The notes beneath the pieces were generated by a model, which saw nothing but the letters and a program-made list of their open reading frames with translations, was not told where the DNA came from and did not search any database. A stretch of 9,840 nucleotides of DNA, taken from assembly GCA_934755305.1 (NCBI GenBank), contig CAKVLD010000090.1, forward strand, positions 1 through 9,840. Direction: 5' to 3'. Positions 7,509 through 9,840 of the stretch are shown piece by piece (position 1 is the stretch's first letter; every line of letters starts with the position of its first letter). Source of the stretch: an uncultured Clostridium sp. (GTDB lineage: Bacteria; Bacillota; Clostridia; Clostridiales; Clostridiaceae). The translations under genes and the position numbers were made by a program.

Positions 7509-7525
7509 TTTTTTGTTTAACATGC

Positions 7526-7569
7526 AATTAATAAATAGCTGGTAGTATTTTACCAGCTATTTATTAATT
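7526..7569. terminator. Long perfect hairpin after pta (probable terminator, possibly bidirectional)
   Basis: The left arm (7526-7544, containing TTAATAAATAGCTGGTA) pairs without mismatch with the right arm (7551-7569), giving 19 bp around a 6-base loop, GTATTT. The GC-containing core AGCTGGTA/TACCAGCT is flanked by A-rich sequence on the left and T-rich sequence on the right (ATTTATTAATTT), so the uridine-rich tract is part of the lower stem instead of following it. It starts 18 bases after the pta stop. It is symmetrical, so it could act on both strands. Confidence 0.65.
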
Positions 7570-7674
7570 TAAATATAAATTAATAAAAAAGCTATTACAT
7601 ATATAAAGAAATGCTAAAAAAAACACATAAGAGGTACTGATTTATATAAAATGTTAAAAAATATAAATATTAAA

Positions 7675-7703
7675 TTGGTATTTTATTATAAAAAGTATAC
7701 AAT
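7675..7703 (+). promoter_or_regulatory. Predicted sigma-A promoter for ackA
   Basis: TTGGTA (7675-7680) and TACAAT (7698-7703) are 17 bases apart, in the 232-base pta-ackA spacer after the hairpin. Transcription would begin near 7710, leaving about 30 bases before the ackA ATG. This would allow ackA to be expressed separately from pta. The rest of the spacer (7570-7674) is plain A/T-rich sequence in which I see no gene. Confidence 0.5.
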
Positions 7704-7740
7704 ATTAAAGGAAGATTAAAAATGGGAGGCGAGTTACTAA

Positions 7741-8934
7741 ATGAAAGTATTAGTAATTAATTGTGGAAGTTCATCAATTAAGTATCAACTTATAAATATG
7801 GAAAATGAATCTACACTAGCACAAGGTCTAGTTGAAAGAATTGGATTAGCTGGTTCAAGTTTAGTTCAAAAAGTAAATGGTAAAAAATTCAAAGTAGAAG
7901 AAGATATGGCAGACCACAAAGAAGGTATGAAACATGTTATTGATGCTTTAATGAATCCAGAACATGGAGTTCTTAAGTCAATGGACGAAATTTCTGCTGT
8001 TGGACACAGAATAGTTCATGGAGGAGAAAAATATTCTAAATCAGTTTTAGTTGATGATCAAGTAATAGCTGATATAGAAGAATGCATCAAATTAGCACCA
8101 TTACATAATGGGCCAAGTTTAAAAGGAATAGAAGCATGTAAAGCTCTTATGCCAAATACTCCTATGTCAGTAGTATTTGATACTGCTTTCCATGGAACTA
8201 TGCCTGAAAAAGCATATCGTTATGCTATACCAAAAGAATTTTATGAAAAAAATCATATAAGAAAATACGGTTTCCACGGAACTAGCCATAAGTATGTTTC
8301 AAGAGAAGTTGCTAGAGTAATGGGTAAAGACGTAAAAGACTTAAAAATAGTTAGCTGTCATATAGGAAATGGTGCAAGTGTTACAGCTATTAAAGATGGT
8401 ATATCAATAGATACTACAATGGGATTCACTCCACTTGATGGTGTTGTAATGGGAAGTAGATCAGGAAGTATTGATCCTGCTGTTGTAATATATTTAATAA
8501 GAGAATTAGGATATACTGCTGAAGAAGTTAATGAAATATTAAATAAGAAATCTGGAGTTTTTGGTTTAACTGGTATAAGCTCAGATTTAAGAGATATTAA
8601 AGAAGCAGCTTATAAGAAAGGTGATAAGGAAGCGCAACTTGCTTTAGATATTTATGCTTATAAGATAAAAACTCAAATAGGAGCTTATGCTGCTGCAATG
8701 GGTGGTTTAGATGTAATAGTGTTTACTGCTGGAATAGGAGAAAATTCTTGGGAAACAAGAATGGATATACTAGAAGGACTTGAATTCCTAGGAGTTATTT
8801 TAGATAAAGAAAGAAATAATGTAATGGGCGAAACAGCTCTAATATCAACAGATGATTCAAAGGTTAAGGTATATGTAATACCTACTAATGAGGAATTAAT
8901 GATAGCTAAGGAAACAGAAGAATTATTAAAATAA
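7741..8934 (+). CDS. ackA: Acetate kinase
   Basis: AckA converts acetyl phosphate + ADP to acetate + ATP, the substrate-level phosphorylation step that completes the Pta-AckA route in fermenting clostridia; it is reversible. The 397 residues match the family length (about 400) and the ASKHA fold. Conserved blocks are VINCGSSSIKYQL (5-17, with Asn7), GHRIVHGGEKY (88-98, R90), VFDTAFHGTMP (145-155, D147), YGFHGTSHKYVS (176-187, H179), HIGNGASVTAI (207-217), GSRSGSIDP (238-246, R240), GIGENS (331-336) and the terminal TNEE (382-385, glutamate at 384). These correspond to the known substrate and transition-state residues. The ribosome binding site GGGAGG (7724-7729) is 11 bases from the ATG. A 12-codon out-of-frame open frame at 7722 overlaps the start. 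No clear terminator follows before the yceD promoter. Confidence 0.98.
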   Translation: MKVLVINCGSSSIKYQLINMENESTLAQGLVERIGLAGSSLVQKVNGKKFKVEEDMADHKEGMKHVIDALMNPEHGVLKSMDEISAVGHRIVHGGEKYSKSVLVDDQVIADIEECIKLAPLHNGPSLKGIEACKALMPNTPMSVVFDTAFHGTMPEKAYRYAIPKEFYEKNHIRKYGFHGTSHKYVSREVARVMGKDVKDLKIVSCHIGNGASVTAIKDGISIDTTMGFTPLDGVVMGSRSGSIDPAVVIYLIRELGYTAEEVNEILNKKSGVFGLTGISSDLRDIKEAAYKKGDKEAQLALDIYAYKIKTQIGAYAAAMGGLDVIVFTAGIGENSWETRMDILEGLEFLGVILDKERNNVMGETALISTDDSKVKVYVIPTNEELMIAKETEELLK

Positions 8935-8938
8935 GTTC

Positions 8939-8967
8939 TTGACATTTTTTTAAGGACTTTATATAAT
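8939..8967 (+). promoter_or_regulatory. Consensus sigma-A promoter for yceD-rpmF
   Basis: A perfect TTGACA (8939-8944), a 17-base spacer and a perfect TATAAT (8962-8967) begin 4 bases after the ackA stop codon. This is the strongest promoter in the window, fitting the high demand for ribosomal protein L32. Transcription would start near 8974, producing a leader of about 59 bases before yceD. A weak 8-bp inverted repeat with one G-U pair (8933-8940 with 8952-8959) overlaps the -35 but has no T-tract after it. Confidence 0.9.
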
Positions 8968-8998
8968 AAATTGTGTTTGTTCAGTAAATATTTTAGTT

Positions 8999-9032
8999 AA
9001 GGAGTGAAAAAGGCTCGCATTGAGTCGTTTTT
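8999..9032 (+). promoter_or_regulatory. yceD leader: Shine-Dalgarno separated from the ATG by a hairpin
   Basis: A strong Shine-Dalgarno sequence, AAGGAG (8999-9004), lies 28 bases before the yceD ATG (9033), too far for normal initiation. The bases between them can fold: A9007-A9011 with T9028-T9032, G9012-C9026, G9013-T9025 (wobble), C9014-G9024, T9015-A9023 and C9016-G9022, with G9027 bulged and a 5-base loop. Folding would bring the Shine-Dalgarno next to the ATG. The same stem followed by five Ts also resembles a weak attenuator. An in-frame TGA at 9021-9023 rules out an earlier yceD start. Confidence 0.5.
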
Positions 9033-9545
9033 ATGAAGATACGATTTTCAGATTTAATCTCTAAAAGAGAAAGAAAAAAAAGTATTTCCTATACGTTAGA
9101 TTTAGAACCTTTTTACTTTGAAGGTGACAAAATTGAACCAATTTCAACAGTAGATGTTTCTGGTATAGTTACATCAGAAGGCGAAGTTGTAGTTATAAAA
9201 GCACATATAAAGTGTGAGTTAGAACTTAATTGTTCTAGGTGCCTAGAGGCCTTTTCCTATCCAATAGATATTGATATAGAAGAAAGGTTTGCAAAGGATA
9301 TAGAACTTCTTAAAGAAGATGAAGAAATATCTTTTGTAAATGATGATGTTCTAGACATCACTGAAATTGTTAAAAATTCGATAGTTTCAACCTTGCCTAT
9401 AAAGAGACTTTGCAAGGAAAATTGTAAGGGACTTTGTCAAAGCTGCGGGGCTAACTTAAATAAAGAAGCTTGTGGCTGTAACAACGAAGATTATGATTTT
9501 AGATTCGAAGGTCTAAAGGCGTTGTTAAATAATAAGGAGGTGTAA
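9033..9545 (+). CDS. yceD: YceD family protein (DUF177), 23S rRNA accumulation protein
   Basis: DUF177/YceD proteins are almost always encoded beside rpmF. Genetic work in E. coli and plants links them to accumulation of 23S rRNA, so a role in large-subunit biogenesis is likely, though the biochemical activity is not established. The protein has 170 residues. The N-terminus MKIRFSDLISKRERK is family-like and supports the ATG at 9033. CSRC (67-70), in the family's central signature, and a C-terminal cluster C127, C131, C135, C138, C147 and C149 could bind a metal such as zinc. The acidic patch at about 91-110 is also typical. The stop at 9543-9545 is 2 bases before rpmF, so the two are translated from one transcript. 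The orthologue in B. subtilis is ylbN. The start lacks a normally spaced ribosome binding site. Confidence 0.92.
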   Translation: MKIRFSDLISKRERKKSISYTLDLEPFYFEGDKIEPISTVDVSGIVTSEGEVVVIKAHIKCELELNCSRCLEAFSYPIDIDIEERFAKDIELLKEDEEISFVNDDVLDITEIVKNSIVSTLPIKRLCKENCKGLCQSCGANLNKEACGCNNEDYDFRFEGLKALLNNKEV

Positions 9546-9547
9546 GC

Positions 9548-9730
9548 ATGGGAAATCCAGCAAGAAAAACATATAAAGCAAGAAGAGATTCAAGAAGAGC
9601 TCAAACTATGAAAATGAGCTTACCAGGTATAGTTGAGTGTCCACAATGTCACGAAGCAAAATTAGCTCATAGAGTATGTAAGAACTGTGGCTATTACAAA
9701 GCTAAAGAAGTAGTAGTAACTGAAGAATAA
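9548..9730 (+). CDS. rpmF: Large ribosomal subunit protein bL32
   Basis: bL32 is a small basic protein of the 50S subunit near the peptidyl-transferase region. The 60 residues carry the conserved N-terminus MGNPARKTYKARRDSRRAQ and a zinc-ribbon with C31, C34, C44 and C47 (CPQC and CKNC), so this is the zinc-binding (C+) form and not a zinc-independent paralogue. AAGGAGGT (9534-9541), a full match to the 16S 3' end, overlaps the last codons of yceD and lies 6 bases before the ATG, predicting very efficient translation. It forms an operon with yceD from the consensus promoter at 8939. A hairpin then separates it from plsX. Confidence 0.98.
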   Translation: MGNPARKTYKARRDSRRAQTMKMSLPGIVECPQCHEAKLAHRVCKNCGYYKAKEVVVTEE

Positions 9731-9760
9731 AGAAAGTCTTATGACTTTCTTTTCTTTTAT
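9729..9760 (+). terminator. Terminator or attenuator between rpmF and plsX
   Basis: AGAAAGTC (9731-9738) pairs with GACTTTCT (9743-9750) around a TTAT loop; two flanking A-T pairs extend the stem to 10 bp. The 3' side runs into TTTTCTTTTAT. The hairpin begins at the rpmF stop codon. The plsX ribosome binding site is only about 10 bases past the T-rich run and no promoter is visible between them, so plsX is probably expressed by partial readthrough. Confidence 0.75.
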
Positions 9761-9780
9761 ATGTAAAAAAAGGAGAGAAT

Positions 9781-9840
9781 ATGATGAAAATAGCTATAGA
9801 CGGTATGGGGGGAGATAATGCGCCACAAGCAGTAGTTGAT
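9781..9840 (+). CDS. plsX: Phosphate acyltransferase PlsX (5' fragment, cut by window end)
   Basis: Only the first 20 codons are present. They include KIAIDGMGGDNAPQAVVD, the diagnostic N-terminus of PlsX, which converts acyl-ACP and phosphate to acyl phosphate for phosphatidic acid synthesis with PlsY. AAAGGAGAG (9769-9777) precedes two adjacent ATGs (9781 and 9784); spacing suits either, and most family members begin at the second, MKIAIDGMGGD. The rpmF-plsX order is widely conserved in bacteria. No FapR-type operator (TTAGTACCT-like inverted repeat) is visible in the 50 bases upstream. Confidence 0.93.
   Translation, partial: MMKIAIDGMGGDNAPQAVVD

Noticed and set aside
8685..8945. 86-codon open frame on the minus strand at the ackA end
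   Set aside because: It is antisense to conserved acetate kinase sequence and has no ribosome binding site support.
9004..9036. GTG-initiated leader peptide as a firm gene before yceD
   Set aside because: It lacks a Shine-Dalgarno upstream of the GTG, and a 10-codon frame is easily found by chance; kept only as a remark in the leader finding.

Overview
The window reads as chromosomal housekeeping DNA from an AT-rich, endospore-forming member of the Clostridia, most like Clostridium sensu stricto. Supporting signs are the strong A/T bias in codons and spacers, AGGAGG-type ribosome binding sites, a YlbJ-family sporulation membrane protein, a fermentative pta/ackA pair and Firmicutes-type TmcAL and YceD proteins. 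The species cannot be told from the sequence. I see no tRNA or rRNA, insertion sequence, phage gene, CRISPR array or attachment site.

Layout: a terminator of an upstream gene (53-70) precedes recG (+, DNA branch-migration helicase). A promoter then leads into rsmD (16S rRNA methyltransferase), coaD (CoA biosynthesis) and a 181-residue helical protein of unknown function, all on + and closely spaced. Two minus-strand genes follow: tmcAL (tRNA acetylation) upstream of ylbJ (sporulation), with ylbJ running tail-to-tail into the 181-residue gene and overlapping it by 21 bases. A 267-base divergent spacer separates tmcAL from pta (+). A 232-base spacer with a 19-bp hairpin and a promoter separates pta from ackA (+). 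A fully consensus sigma-A promoter starts 4 bases after the ackA stop and drives yceD (DUF177) and rpmF (ribosomal protein L32). A hairpin with a T-rich run follows, and then plsX begins and is cut by the window end. No stretch over 300 bases lacks a gene.

Functional themes: ribosome and tRNA maturation (rsmD, tmcAL, yceD, rpmF) and acetyl/CoA/lipid metabolism (coaD, pta, ackA, plsX). The gene set is a rearranged form of the Bacillus subtilis ylbH-ylbI-ylbJ-ylbM-ylbN-rpmF cluster. It sits between recG and plsX, which in B. subtilis are separated only by fapR. Pta and AckA make acetate and ATP, and TmcAL uses acetate and ATP, so the divergent pair joins a producer and a consumer of the same metabolite.

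I found no previously undescribed multi-gene system. The observations most worth checking are an unusual yceD leader, where a hairpin lies between a strong Shine-Dalgarno sequence and a start codon 28 bases away, the pta-ackA spacer, and the 181-residue protein.
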